A stretch of 9,621 nucleotides of DNA from Sphingomonas bacterium (GTDB taxonomy: Bacteria > Pseudomonadota > Alphaproteobacteria > Sphingomonadales > Sphingomonadaceae). The stretch is from positions 1-9,621 of the forward strand of contig NZ_CAHJWX010000034.1 in the NCBI RefSeq assembly GCF_903643065.1, given 5' to 3'. Every line of letters begins with the position of its first letter. Position 1 is the stretch's first letter. Made by a program: the position numbers and the translations under genes. The notes below the pieces were generated by a model, which was given only the letters and a program-made list of their open reading frames with translations, did not search any database and was not told the origin of the DNA. Shown here piece after piece: positions 1 to 7,244 of this stretch.

Positions 1-102
1 CGCCGTCTGGCGCGGCGGCGCGGGCGCGGCGCACGAGGCGACGAGCAGCAGCAGCGCGCCCAGCCCGCTCCGTCTCGCCAATGATCGCCGCCGCCCTCGC
101 AT
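1..102 (-). CDS. N-terminus of a putative lipoprotein (partial, runs off the window)
   Basis: Reading leftward from the ATG at 102 gives 34 codons to the window edge. The peptide has an Arg-rich start (MRGRRRSLARRS), a short hydrophobic stretch (GLGALLLLVAS) and a lipobox V-A-S-C with the Cys at residue 24, then a Pro/Ala-rich segment. This is the layout of a type II (lipoprotein) signal peptide, so the product is probably an outer-membrane or periplasmic lipoprotein. An in-frame TAA lies a few codons upstream and no other ATG intervenes, which supports this start; the ribosome site is weak (AGGG). It lies downstream of the leftward helix-turn-helix gene, separated by 85 bases that hold a strong hairpin. 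The functional domain is outside the window, so no role can be given. Confidence 0.6.
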   Translation of the reverse strand, partial: MRGRRRSLARRSGLGALLLLVASCAAPAPPRQTA

Positions 103-154
103 GCGCCGGGCCCTACGACGGCAATGGTTAGGCGATCGTTACGCATGCCGATCG

Positions 155-174
155 GGCGCGGGGCGAACCGCGCC
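155..174 (-). terminator. Hairpin after the helix-turn-helix gene
   Basis: GGCGCGG (155-161) and CCGCGCC (168-174) form a perfect 7-bp GC stem with a 6-base loop, 13 bases past the stop codon of the leftward gene at 188-718. No T-tract follows on the minus strand, so it is not a textbook intrinsic terminator. It could still mark the transcript end or protect the 3' end. Confidence 0.4.
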
Positions 175-187
175 GTCGTTGCCACAA

Positions 188-718
188 CTAGGCCGGGCGT
201 TTGTAATAATGGAAGATGAACCAGCTCGCCACCGCCTCCCAGCCCTCGGCGAGCCGCAGGCCCGGGTCCATCTCCGCCACCGTGCGCCGATGCAGCCAGG
301 GACGATCGGTCTGGCGGAAGAACAGCCGCAACGCGGCCACCGCGACCAGTTCGCGTCCCGCCGCGCCCTCGCGCCGCAGCATCGCGACCTCGTTGAACGC
401 CGTCGCGCCGAGCGTTACCGTGATCATCCCCGGCCCGGCCTCGCGCGCCTCGTCGGCGCCGAACCGCTGCTGCGCGGCCTGCTTGCTGACGCCGACGACC
501 CGGCCGATGTCCGACCAGCTCAGCCCGCCGCGCCGCCCCGCCTTGACCCAGCGGCCCAGGCTCAGCTTCGCCTCGTCGGCGACCACCGCCGCCGCCTCGA
601 TCAGCGGCACATAGGCGACCGGCTGCTCGCCGGTGAAATCGCCGTGGCGCTCCTGGCTCCAGTCCAGCGCCAAGCGGCCCGCCTGTTCGCGCAATCCGGC
701 TTCATCCTGCACGTCCAT
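188..718 (-). CDS. Small helix-turn-helix protein, unknown function
   Basis: This encodes a 176-residue protein I cannot assign to a named family. Residues about 65-87 (GLSWSDIGRVVGVSKQAAQQ and following) read as a helix-turn-helix of the sigma-region-4/AsnC-like type, with the turn at VGVS. N-terminal to it is an Ala/Glu-rich helical stretch (about 38-58). The C-terminal part (about 98-176) ends in an aromatic segment, WFIFHYY. There is no signal peptide or membrane span, so a cytoplasmic DNA-binding role is likely. The frame is open upstream to a TTG at 781, but the ATG at 718 is preceded by a strong AGGAGG 5 bases away, and the extra codons would lie inside a repeat array, so I use 718. 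The TTGACG array at 730-781 directly in front suggests autoregulation, which is inference. Confidence 0.72.
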   Translation of the reverse strand: MDVQDEAGLREQAGRLALDWSQERHGDFTGEQPVAYVPLIEAAAVVADEAKLSLGRWVKAGRRGGLSWSDIGRVVGVSKQAAQQRFGADEAREAGPGMITVTLGATAFNEVAMLRREGAAGRELVAVAALRLFFRQTDRPWLHRRTVAEMDPGLRLAEGWEAVASWFIFHYYKRPA

Positions 719-729
719 CCCGTCCTCCT

Positions 730-781
730 CGTCAATATGGTCTTGACGATCGTAAATCTCCCATTGACGTGCAAGCGTCAA
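730..781. promoter_or_regulatory. Array of four TTGACG/CGTCAA half-sites
   Basis: On the plus strand the motifs are CGTCAA 730-735, TTGACG 743-748, TTGACG 764-769 and CGTCAA 776-781. The outer pairs are inverted repeats with 7- and 6-base spacers, and the two inner copies are direct repeats 21 bases apart, two helical turns. A fifth partial copy, TTGAC, is at 789-793. They fill the whole gap before the helix-turn-helix gene, ending just before its ribosome site. This looks like a multi-site operator. The minus-strand TTGACG at 781-776 could also serve as a -35 box, but no good -10 is found at proper spacing. Confidence 0.5.
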
Positions 782-792
782 GAGGAAGTTGA

Positions 793-1797
<1,005 letters not shown>

Positions 1798-1811
1798 GCT
1801 GGCGCCGCCAT

Positions 1812-1845
1812 AACGGGGCCGCCGGCTGGCGCCAGCGGCCCCGTT
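1812..1845 (-). terminator. Perfect 11-bp hairpin between ferritin-like and deacetylase genes
   Basis: AACGGGGCCGC (1812-1822) and GCGGCCCCGTT (1835-1845) are exact reverse complements around a 12-base loop, which itself holds the palindrome TGGCGCCA. It begins 5 bases after the ferritin-like stop codon in the leftward direction. There is no T-run after it, so it may be an attenuating or RNA-stabilising element rather than a full stop, uncoupling the two genes' expression levels. Confidence 0.5.
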
Positions 1846-1850
1846 CATCG

Positions 1851-2372
1851 TCAGGCGGTGATCAGCCCGGCTTCCGCGTTGGCGTTGATCCGGCCCTCGG
1901 CGAGCCGGGTCAGCTTCTCGTCGGTCGCATGCTCCTCGGCCAGCGTCTCGGCCAGGATGGACGCGGCCTCGGTCTTGCCCAGCTGCTTGGCCCAGGCGAT
2001 CAGCGTGCCATAGCGCGCGATCTCGTAATGCTCGACCGCCTGCGCCGCCGCCGTCAGCGCCGCGTCGAGCACCGCCTTGTCGGCGACCTCGCCCGCGACC
2101 TCGTTCGCCTCCTTGATGATGCCGTCGATCGCCGGGCAGGTGACGCCCTTGGGGGTCAGCCCGTCCAGCGCGAACACGCGCTTCAGCCGCTCGATCTGCC
2201 CTTCGGTCTCGCGCAGGTGCGTCTCGAAGCCTTGGCTGAGCTGCGGGTCGGTCGCCTTGGCGATCATCGTCGGCAGCGCCTTGGTGATCTGGTTCTCGGC
2301 GTAATACAGGTCCTGGAGCTGATGGACGTACAGGTCCTGGAAGGTCTCGATGTCCTTGGTGAACAGGCCCAT
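1851..2372 (-). CDS. DUF892 ferritin-like protein (YciE/YciF family)
   Basis: This 173-residue, all-helical cytoplasmic protein belongs to the DUF892 group of the ferritin superfamily. It opens with MGLFTKDIETFQDLYVHQLQ and the family's DLYYAENQI signature. Candidate di-metal ligands recur along the bundle: E26, H52/E55/E57, E114/H115/E117 and E147/H148. Family members are stress-induced proteins thought to bind iron or a di-iron centre; the biochemical role is not settled. The frame is open much further upstream, but the ATG at 2372 begins the conserved domain and has a GGAGA ribosome site 6-7 bases before it. A near-consensus EcfG (general stress sigma factor) promoter lies about 35 bases upstream, which fits a stress role. 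The deacetylase gene follows after a hairpin. Confidence 0.88.
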   Translation of the reverse strand: MGLFTKDIETFQDLYVHQLQDLYYAENQITKALPTMIAKATDPQLSQGFETHLRETEGQIERLKRVFALDGLTPKGVTCPAIDGIIKEANEVAGEVADKAVLDAALTAAAQAVEHYEIARYGTLIAWAKQLGKTEAASILAETLAEEHATDEKLTRLAEGRINANAEAGLITA

Positions 2373-2408
2373 GGTGGTTCTCCGTCGCGTCGTTGTGCGC
2401 CGCTCGAT

Positions 2409-2433
2409 AACGAGCATGGCCGCGCGCGGTTGC
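2409..2433 (-). promoter_or_regulatory. Candidate EcfG general-stress promoter
   Basis: On the minus strand GCAAC (2433-2429), 16 bases, then CGTT (2412-2409, followed by AT) matches the alphaproteobacterial EcfG pattern GGAAC-N16/17-CGTT with one mismatch in the -35 element. The CGTT ends 36 bases before the ferritin-like ATG, leaving a short leader. The -10 region lies within a 5-bp inverted repeat GCTCG-ATAA-CGAGC (2402-2415). DUF892 genes are common members of the general stress regulon, so position and identity agree. Confidence 0.55.
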
Positions 2434-2490
2434 GTCGACGCTGGATTTGGCCGCTGATCCGGGCTAACCGGCTGAATCGGAGGGATTATA

Positions 2491-3921
2491 ATGATCAGGC
2501 GTTGGACGGGGCTGGTCGCGCTGGCGGCGACGTTGAGCGGGTGCGGCGGCGGTGGCGGCGGGACGGCCGCGACATCGACCGCCACCACGACGACGGCGAC
2601 CACGGCGGGCGGCACCAGCTGCTCGCTCGCCGATCGCCAGGCCTGGGCGCTGGCGCAGCTGCAGGAATGGTATCTGTTCCCCGAGACGCTGCCGACCAAC
2701 GTCAATCCGGCGAGCTACACCACGGTCAGCGACTATATCGACGCGCTCACCGCCAACGCACGCGCGCAGGGCCGCGATCGCTATTTCAGCTACCTGACCT
2801 CGATCGCGTCGGAGGATGCCTATTACAATTCGGGCGCCAGCGCCGGCTTCGGCGTGCGGCTGTCGACCGACGCGGTCAACCGCCGCGTGTACATCGCCGA
2901 GGCATTCGAGGGCGCGCCGGCGCTGGCGGCCGGGATCGATCGCGGCGCGGAGATCGTGGCGATCGGCACCACCGCCGCCGATCTGCGCACCGTCAGCGCG
3001 ATCATCGCCGCCGAGGGCACGGCCGGGGTCACGACCGCGCTCGGCCCCAACACGGCCGGCACGACGCGGCTGCTGCGGATCAGCGACGCGGCGGGCACCC
3101 GCGATGTCAGCGTCGCCAAGGCCGATTACAGCCTGACGCCGGTATCGAGCCGCTATGGCGCGAAGATCATCGCCGACAACGGTCGCCAGGTCGGCTACCT
3201 CAACCTGCGCACCTTCATCACCACCGCCGATCCGGCGCTGCGCCAAGCGTTCGCGAGCTTCCGCGCGGCGGGCGTCACCAACGTCGTCATCGACCTGCGC
3301 TACAATGGCGGCGGCCTGGTCTCGATCGCCGAGCTGATCGGCGACCTGCTCGGCGCGGCGCGCTCAACGAGCGACGTGGTCGATTACACCGTGTTCCGCC
3401 CGGAAAAGGCGTCCAACAACACGACCCGCTATTTCCAGCCGACCGCGCAGTCGATCGCGCCAATGAAGCTCGCCTTCATCGGCACCGGCGGCACCGCGTC
3501 GGCGAGCGAGCTGACGATCAACGCGCAGATCCCGTATCTCCACCCCAACGCGGCGCTGATCGGCACCAACACCTATGGCAAGCCGGTCGGGCAGATCGCG
3601 CTCGACCGCGCGGCCTGCGACGACCGGTTCCGCATCATCGCCTTCGCGACGCAGAACTCGGCGCGCACCAGCGGCTATTTCACCGGGCTGGCGAGCGTGG
3701 TGGAGGCGAGCTGCCAGGCGGGCGACGACCTGACGCACCCGCTGGGCGATCCGGCCGAGGCCTCGACGCGCGCGGCGCTGGACTTCATCGCGGGCAAGAG
3801 CTGCACCCGCATCGCGGACGCGAGCGTCGGCACGCAATCCGCGACGGGCGAGGGCAAGCGCGAACTGCTCACCCCGGCGCACCCGGACACCGCGCAACGC
3901 GAGACGCCGGGCCTGTTCTAG
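2491..3921 (+). CDS. S41 family C-terminal-processing peptidase, lipoprotein
   Basis: This 476-residue serine peptidase is predicted to be lipid-anchored in the periplasm. Residues 1-18 form a lipoprotein signal peptide (lipobox L-S-G-C, Cys18), followed by six Gly and a Thr/Ala-rich flexible tether to about residue 42. A PDZ-like region spans roughly 108-210. The peptidase core starts near 230, has the family motif DLRYNGGG (268-275), then TASASE with probable nucleophile Ser339, and YGK with Lys364; the Ser-Lys spacing of 25 equals that of the CtpA-type dyad. Four Cys after the lipid anchor (44, 376, 408, 438) could form disulfides. The GGAGG site upstream of the ATG supports the start. It is divergent from the ferritin-like gene and single in its direction. 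Natural substrates cannot be read from the sequence. Confidence 0.9.
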   Translation: MIRRWTGLVALAATLSGCGGGGGGTAATSTATTTTATTAGGTSCSLADRQAWALAQLQEWYLFPETLPTNVNPASYTTVSDYIDALTANARAQGRDRYFSYLTSIASEDAYYNSGASAGFGVRLSTDAVNRRVYIAEAFEGAPALAAGIDRGAEIVAIGTTAADLRTVSAIIAAEGTAGVTTALGPNTAGTTRLLRISDAAGTRDVSVAKADYSLTPVSSRYGAKIIADNGRQVGYLNLRTFITTADPALRQAFASFRAAGVTNVVIDLRYNGGGLVSIAELIGDLLGAARSTSDVVDYTVFRPEKASNNTTRYFQPTAQSIAPMKLAFIGTGGTASASELTINAQIPYLHPNAALIGTNTYGKPVGQIALDRAACDDRFRIIAFATQNSARTSGYFTGLASVVEASCQAGDDLTHPLGDPAEASTRAALDFIAGKSCTRIADASVGTQSATGEGKRELLTPAHPDTAQRETPGLF

Positions 3922-3940
3922 ACGTGCCTCGGGAGACCTG

Positions 3941-3965
3941 ATCCTCCCCCCCGCCGAGGGAGGAT
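3941..3965. terminator. Hairpin between convergent genes
   Basis: ATCCTCCC (3941-3948) and GGGAGGAT (3958-3965) form a perfect 8-bp stem with a 9-base loop, 20 bases past the peptidase stop and 25 bases past the stop of the leftward regulator. It can fold in both directions and probably serves both genes. Neither side has a proper T-tract. Pyrimidine/purine hairpins of this CCTCCC/GGGAGG type are, from memory, common between sphingomonad genes. Confidence 0.55.
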
Positions 3966-3989
3966 GATTCCGCCTGACCAGGACAGGCG

Positions 3990-4355
3990 CTAGGCCGCCT
4001 GGGGCCGGCGGTGATCGAACAGCACCATGTTGGCTTCGCCCCATTCCTTCAGCGCGTCCAGGACGGGCGAGAGCGTGCGCCCCCGCTCCGACAGGCTGTA
4101 CTCGACCTTGGGCGGCACCTGCGCATAGACGACGCGGCCGACCAGCCCGTCGCTTTCCAGTTCGCGCAGCTGGTTGGTCAGCATCCGCTGGGTGACGTCG
4201 GGCAGGAACCGGCGCAGCTCGCCGAAGCGCAGCGTGCCCTCCTCGCGCAGGTGCCAGAGGATCACGCATTTCCACTTGCCCTCGATCAGGCTGACGGCGG
4301 CCTCGACGGGGCAGGCGGGGTCGCAATCGAGGCGCGAATGGCGGGCCTTGGCCAT
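3990..4355 (-). CDS. HxlR-type winged-helix transcriptional regulator
   Basis: This 121-residue protein has the compact HxlR (DUF24) layout: a start with CDPACPVEAAVSLIEGKWK, a winged helix with LRFGELRRFLPDVTQRMLTNQLREL as recognition region (about 42-66), then the wing VPPKVEYSLSERG and a C-terminal dimer helix. Cys residues are at 11, 15 and 30. Family members such as YodB and QorR sense quinones, diamide or other electrophiles through an N-terminal Cys, and this protein carries Cys in the same area. It lies back-to-back with a quinone-oxidoreductase-like gene, its likely target. An inverted repeat GTATC-N6-GATAC overlaps its ribosome site, implying autorepression. The ATG at 4355 has AGAAGGA upstream. 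Regulator identity is firm; the effector and target are inferred. Confidence 0.92.
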   Translation of the reverse strand: MAKARHSRLDCDPACPVEAAVSLIEGKWKCVILWHLREEGTLRFGELRRFLPDVTQRMLTNQLRELESDGLVGRVVYAQVPPKVEYSLSERGRTLSPVLDALKEWGEANMVLFDHRRPQAA

Positions 4356-4359
4356 GACG

Positions 4360-4375
4360 GTATCCTTCTTGATAC
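4360..4375. promoter_or_regulatory. Candidate HxlR operator
   Basis: GTATC (4360-4364) and GATAC (4371-4375) form a perfect inverted repeat with a 6-base spacer, 16 bases overall, the size and AT/TA-step type expected for a winged-helix dimer. It starts 5 bases before the regulator's ATG, covers its ribosome site, and touches a TAGTAT (minus strand) that could be its -10 box. Binding here would block the regulator's own expression; whether it reaches the divergent gene about 75 bases away is open. Confidence 0.5.
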
Positions 4376-4406
4376 TAGGGGCGATGGTTGTGCGTACTGA
4401 TCCTCA

Positions 4407-4436
4407 CCGGACATAGGCCTATCTCTGTCCCGGACA
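4407..4436 (+). promoter_or_regulatory. Repeat-rich leader of the dehydrogenase gene
   Basis: This short stretch holds CCGGACA twice (4407-4413 and 4430-4436, period 23), the perfect palindrome ATAGGCCTAT (4413-4422) and the inverted repeat TGTCC-C-GGACA (4426-4436). It ends right before the GGAG ribosome site of the gene at 4450. It probably contains the promoter and a second operator, since none of these repeats is explained by coding. No convincing -35/-10 pair could be chosen. Confidence 0.35.
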
Positions 4437-4449
4437 ACGGAGCATTCCC

Positions 4450-5466
4450 ATGAAGGCCATCGGCTACAGGCAACCCGGTCCGATCGACCGGCCCGATTCG
4501 CTGATTGACATCGACCTGCCCGAGCCCGTCGCCACGGGCCGCGACCTGCTGGTCGAGGTCAGGGCGGTGTCGGTTAACCCGGTCGACGTGAAGGTCCGTG
4601 GCAGCGCCGCCCCGACCGGCGAGGGCCCGCGCGTCCTCGGCTGGGATGCCGCGGGCGTCGTCCGGGCGATCGGGCCGGAGGTCGCGTCCTTCCGCCCCGG
4701 CGACGAGGTCTTCTACGCCGGCAGCATCGCGCGTGACGGCACCAACGCGCAGCGGCATCTGGTCGACGAGCGGATCGTCGCCCGCAAGCCGGCGTCGCTC
4801 GGCTGGGCCGACACCGCCGCCTTGCCGCTGACGTCGATCACCGCCTGGGAGGCGCTGTTCGACCGCCTGGACGTGCGCAGGCCCGTGCCGGGAGCCGCAA
4901 ACTCGCTGCTGGTGATCGGCGGCGCGGGCGGAGTCGGCTCGATCGCGATCCAGCTCGCGCGGCAGCTGACCGACCTCACCGTCATCGCGACCGCCTCGCG
5001 TCCGGAGACGCGCGCCTGGGCGACGGCGATGGGCGCCCACCACGTCATCGATCACTCGGCGCCGCTCGCGCCCCAGGTCGCCGCCCTCGGGATCGGCGCG
5101 CCCGCCTTTGTCTTCTCGACGACCCATACCGACCGGCACCTCGCCGCCATCGTCGAGCTGATCGCGCCGCAGGGCCGGTTCGCGCTGATCGACGACTCCG
5201 ACACGCTTGATGCGATGCCGTTCAAGCGCAAGTCGGTGTCGATCCACTGGGAGCTGATGTTCACCCGGCCGCTCTACGGGACGGCGGACCTCGACGCGCA
5301 GGGCCGGCTGCTCGCCGAGGTCGCCGGGCTCGTCGATGCCGGTCGGCTGCGCACCACCGCGACCGAGCGCCTGTCGCCGATCGACGCGGCCAACCTCAAG
5401 CGCGCCCACGCCATGGTCGAGAGCAACACCATGCGCGGCAAGGTCGTGCTCGAAGGCTGGGCCTGA
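4450..5466 (+). CDS. Zinc-independent MDR dehydrogenase / quinone oxidoreductase-like
   Basis: This 338-residue cytoplasmic medium-chain dehydrogenase/reductase probably reduces quinones or reactive carbonyls with NAD(P)H. It begins MKAIGYRQPGPIDRPDSL, typical of the subgroup often annotated as zinc-binding alcohol dehydrogenase family protein (TIGR02817-like). The GroES-like fold covers about 1-125, and the Rossmann domain starts near 152 with the nucleotide motif IGGAGGVGS (156-164). The GHE zinc-ligand motif of true alcohol dehydrogenases is replaced by LGWDAAG (63-69), so catalytic zinc is not expected despite the common name. Start ATG has GGAG 7 bases before it. It is divergent from the HxlR regulator and followed after 36 bases by the GlcG/HbpS gene, likely one transcript. 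Exact substrate unknown. Confidence 0.9.
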   Translation: MKAIGYRQPGPIDRPDSLIDIDLPEPVATGRDLLVEVRAVSVNPVDVKVRGSAAPTGEGPRVLGWDAAGVVRAIGPEVASFRPGDEVFYAGSIARDGTNAQRHLVDERIVARKPASLGWADTAALPLTSITAWEALFDRLDVRRPVPGAANSLLVIGGAGGVGSIAIQLARQLTDLTVIATASRPETRAWATAMGAHHVIDHSAPLAPQVAALGIGAPAFVFSTTHTDRHLAAIVELIAPQGRFALIDDSDTLDAMPFKRKSVSIHWELMFTRPLYGTADLDAQGRLLAEVAGLVDAGRLRTTATERLSPIDAANLKRAHAMVESNTMRGKVVLEGWA

Positions 5467-5502
5467 TCCCATCACCCTCCGGATAATCGAGGAACCGAGA
5501 CC

Positions 5503-5943
5503 ATGACCAACGAACTCCCCCGCGTCGTCGCCACCGCCTCCGTCTCGACCGCGGCGTCCAACCTGCTGGTCGAGGCCGCGCTGAGCGCCGCCGCCGCCGC
5601 CGGGTTCGAGGCGGCGGTCGCGGTCGTCGACGCCGGCGGCGCGCTGAAAGGTTTCTCGCGGAGCGACGGCGCCGCCTTCCTCACCGCTGACGTCGCCATC
5701 AACAAGGCGTGGACGGCCGCGTCCTACGGTTACTCCACCAGCGTCTGGAACGACTATATCGCCGATCCCAAAGTCGCACCGCTCGCGAACCTGCCGCGCA
5801 TGATGCCAGTGGGCGGCGGCTATGCGTTGTTCGACAACGGCAGGCTGGTCGGCGGCATCGGTCTGTCAGGCGGCAACACTACGCAGGACCAGGATGCGGC
5901 GCTGGCCGCGATCAAGGCGGCTGGGTTCGACATGCCCGCCTGA
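5503..5943 (+). CDS. GlcG/HbpS family (DUF336) protein
   Basis: This 146-residue single-domain protein is of the GlcG/HbpS family. Visible family features are VVDAGG (41-46), the following GFSRSDGA, K68 in the NKAWTA helix, the Gly-rich GGGYALFDNGRLVGGIGLSGG region (104-124), and QDQD before the last helix. Members include the extracellular heme-binding redox sensor HbpS and GlcG of glycolate operons; many are small cytoplasmic proteins beside oxidoreductases. No signal peptide is present here, so it should stay in the cytoplasm. GAGGAA precedes the ATG. It sits 36 bases after the dehydrogenase and 71 bases before the AraC regulator, suggesting a part in the same redox or detoxification response. 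Heme or another ligand cannot be decided from sequence. Confidence 0.88.
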   Translation: MTNELPRVVATASVSTAASNLLVEAALSAAAAAGFEAAVAVVDAGGALKGFSRSDGAAFLTADVAINKAWTAASYGYSTSVWNDYIADPKVAPLANLPRMMPVGGGYALFDNGRLVGGIGLSGGNTTQDQDAALAAIKAAGFDMPA

Positions 5944-6014
5944 AAGGACGCAACGGGTTGCACAGAACCGCCACCTCGTAGAACATCATCCGATCTTTCT
6001 TTGAGGTAGCCGGC

Positions 6015-7055
6015 ATGGAGCAGTCGCCGCCACCCGCGCACGACCGCAGCCCGACCCCGTCCGCACCGGTGAACGGTCCGGCGCAGCGGCTGGGCTTGCT
6101 GGGGACGGACGTCGCCAGTGCCTTCGCCACCGCGACCAGCGCCACGCGCGACAGCGAGGCCGAGGATTGGAGCTCGCGCATCTCGAAAACCTTCGTGCCC
6201 CTCCATGCGCGGCCGACCGGGGCCGATCCCTTCTTTGGACAGCTCCGGCTGCTGCCGCGCGGTCCCCTGCTCGTGGCGTGCATCGACGGGTCGGCGCAGG
6301 AAGTCCGGCATGGGCCCGGCGAGATCGCCACCCAAGGCGAGGCGGCGGTGTATCTGAACCTGCAGCTCGACGGCGTCGGGCGGGTCCGCACCCGGCAAAC
6401 CGAGACGCAGACCGTCGTCGGCGGGGCGGCGATCGTGCCGTCGGACGAGGCGTTCACCTTGCGCTTCGACCAGCCGTTCAGCCAGCTCTGCATCGGCATG
6501 TCCGCCGATTGGCTGGCGGACCGGCTCGGCTTTCCGGCGACCGCCCTCCAGCAGCGCCATCTCGACACGGGTCGCGGCGTCGGCCGGGTCGTGCGCGCGG
6601 CGATCGGCTCGGTCATCGAGGCGGGCGACCATGCGGAAGCCGTGCTGTGCGGCGAGCTGTTCGCTCGCACGCTCGCCGAGGCGCTGCGGATGCCGGCGGG
6701 GTCCATGGCGGGCGGCGATGCCCGACCGGACCCGCTATTGGCCGCCATCCATTCACTGATCCGGCGGCGGCTGGCCGACGTCGGTCTCACCCCGGCGGCG
6801 GCGGCGGCGGCGCTCGGCTGCTCCCTCAGCACGCTGCATCTGCACTGCCAGCGCGGTGGCCGCAGCTTCACGACCATGGTGTGGGAGGCGCGGCTGGACG
6901 CGGCGGCGACGCTGCTGGGCTCGGCGCCGCCCGGCTATGGCAGGGTCGAGGCGGTGGCGTTCGCCTGCGGCTTCGGCGATCCCTCGCATTTCGCGCGCCG
7001 GTTCAAGGCCCGCTTCGGCACGCCGCCCTCGCTCTACGGGGGCCGGCGTCGGTGA
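6015..7055 (+). CDS. AraC family transcriptional regulator
   Basis: This 346-residue DNA-binding regulator has an N-terminal cupin-like ligand/dimer region of the AraC_binding_2 type (about 50-225), recognisable from the two-strand pattern LLVACIDGSAQEVRHGPGEI and the later AAIVPSDEAFTLRF. The C-terminal AraC domain has two helix-turn-helices: LTPAAAAAALGCSLSTLHLH (258-277) and a second at about 310-339 ending FGDPSHFARRFKARFGTPPS, the classic AraC signature. The GAGG site 8 bases before ATG 6015 supports this start. The 71-base gap upstream has a 5-bp inverted repeat GCAAC-GG-GTTGC (5950-5961) that might be an operator. It may control the dehydrogenase/GlcG genes ahead or the PEP-CTERM genes behind; the inducer is unknown. 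Confidence 0.92.
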   Translation: MEQSPPPAHDRSPTPSAPVNGPAQRLGLLGTDVASAFATATSATRDSEAEDWSSRISKTFVPLHARPTGADPFFGQLRLLPRGPLLVACIDGSAQEVRHGPGEIATQGEAAVYLNLQLDGVGRVRTRQTETQTVVGGAAIVPSDEAFTLRFDQPFSQLCIGMSADWLADRLGFPATALQQRHLDTGRGVGRVVRAAIGSVIEAGDHAEAVLCGELFARTLAEALRMPAGSMAGGDARPDPLLAAIHSLIRRRLADVGLTPAAAAAALGCSLSTLHLHCQRGGRSFTTMVWEARLDAAATLLGSAPPGYGRVEAVAFACGFGDPSHFARRFKARFGTPPSLYGGRRR

Positions 7056-7146
7056 CGGAGGCGACAGGCGGACTGTCGTGCTGGCTGTTTCGGACTCCCG
7101 TCCTAACCTTGATCGCTGATTGACCCTATTCGAACCGGACCATCTG

Positions 7147-7194
7147 CGCTCCGCCACCAAGCCGGAGCGAGGAGAAAGGTCGACCGCCGGCTTG
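7147..7194 (+). promoter_or_regulatory. Two competing hairpins in the leader of the PEP-CTERM genes
   Basis: CGCTCCG (7147-7153) pairs perfectly with CGGAGCG (7163-7169), and CAAGCCGG (7158-7165) pairs perfectly with CCGGCTTG (7187-7194). The two stems share bases 7163-7165 and interleave, so only one can form fully. This sits in the 180-base gap between the AraC gene and the first PEP-CTERM gene. The first hairpin may simply end the araC transcript; the overlap also fits an attenuation-type switch. No T-tract is seen. Confidence 0.35.
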
Positions 7195-7220
7195 ATGGCA
7201 GGTGGATCGGGGGGCGCCAT

Positions 7221-7244
7221 AATGACGGGGGACGAATGACGGGG
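7221..7244 (+). repeat. 10-bp direct repeat across the start codon
   Basis: AATGACGGGG occurs at 7221-7230 and again at 7235-7244, period 14. The second copy contains the start ATG (7236). The first contains an ATG at 7222 opening a five-codon frame (M-T-G-D-E) whose TGA overlaps the true start as ATGA, and supplies the GGGGGA likely to act as ribosome site. The duplication could tune initiation or couple it to the tiny upstream frame. Confidence 0.5.

Noticed and set aside
719..781. Starting the helix-turn-helix gene at the TTG at 781
   Set aside because: The added 21 codons fall within the TTGACG array, and the ATG at 718 has a near-perfect ribosome site.
2430..2458. A sigma-70 promoter for the peptidase (TTGCGT, 17 bases, GCTGAT)
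   Set aside because: The -10 matches only three positions and overlaps the opposing EcfG site by chance-level similarity.
1929..3941. A 670-codon rightward open frame covering the ferritin-like gene in antisense and the peptidase in another frame
   Set aside because: It is an Arg/Gly/His-rich shadow caused by high GC; the two genes it overlaps have clear family motifs and ribosome sites.
3922..3989. A true intrinsic terminator with a T-tract
   Set aside because: The stem is good but no run of T follows on either strand; it is kept as a terminator-like hairpin of moderate confidence.
4375..5475. A 366-codon leftward open frame opposite the dehydrogenase
   Set aside because: Antisense shadow of a gene with a clear Rossmann motif; composition is Arg/Gly/Asp-rich without a recognisable domain.
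5912..6877. Two long leftward open frames opposite the AraC gene
   Set aside because: Ser/Arg/Pro-rich shadows without a ribosome site; the AraC signature is on the plus strand.
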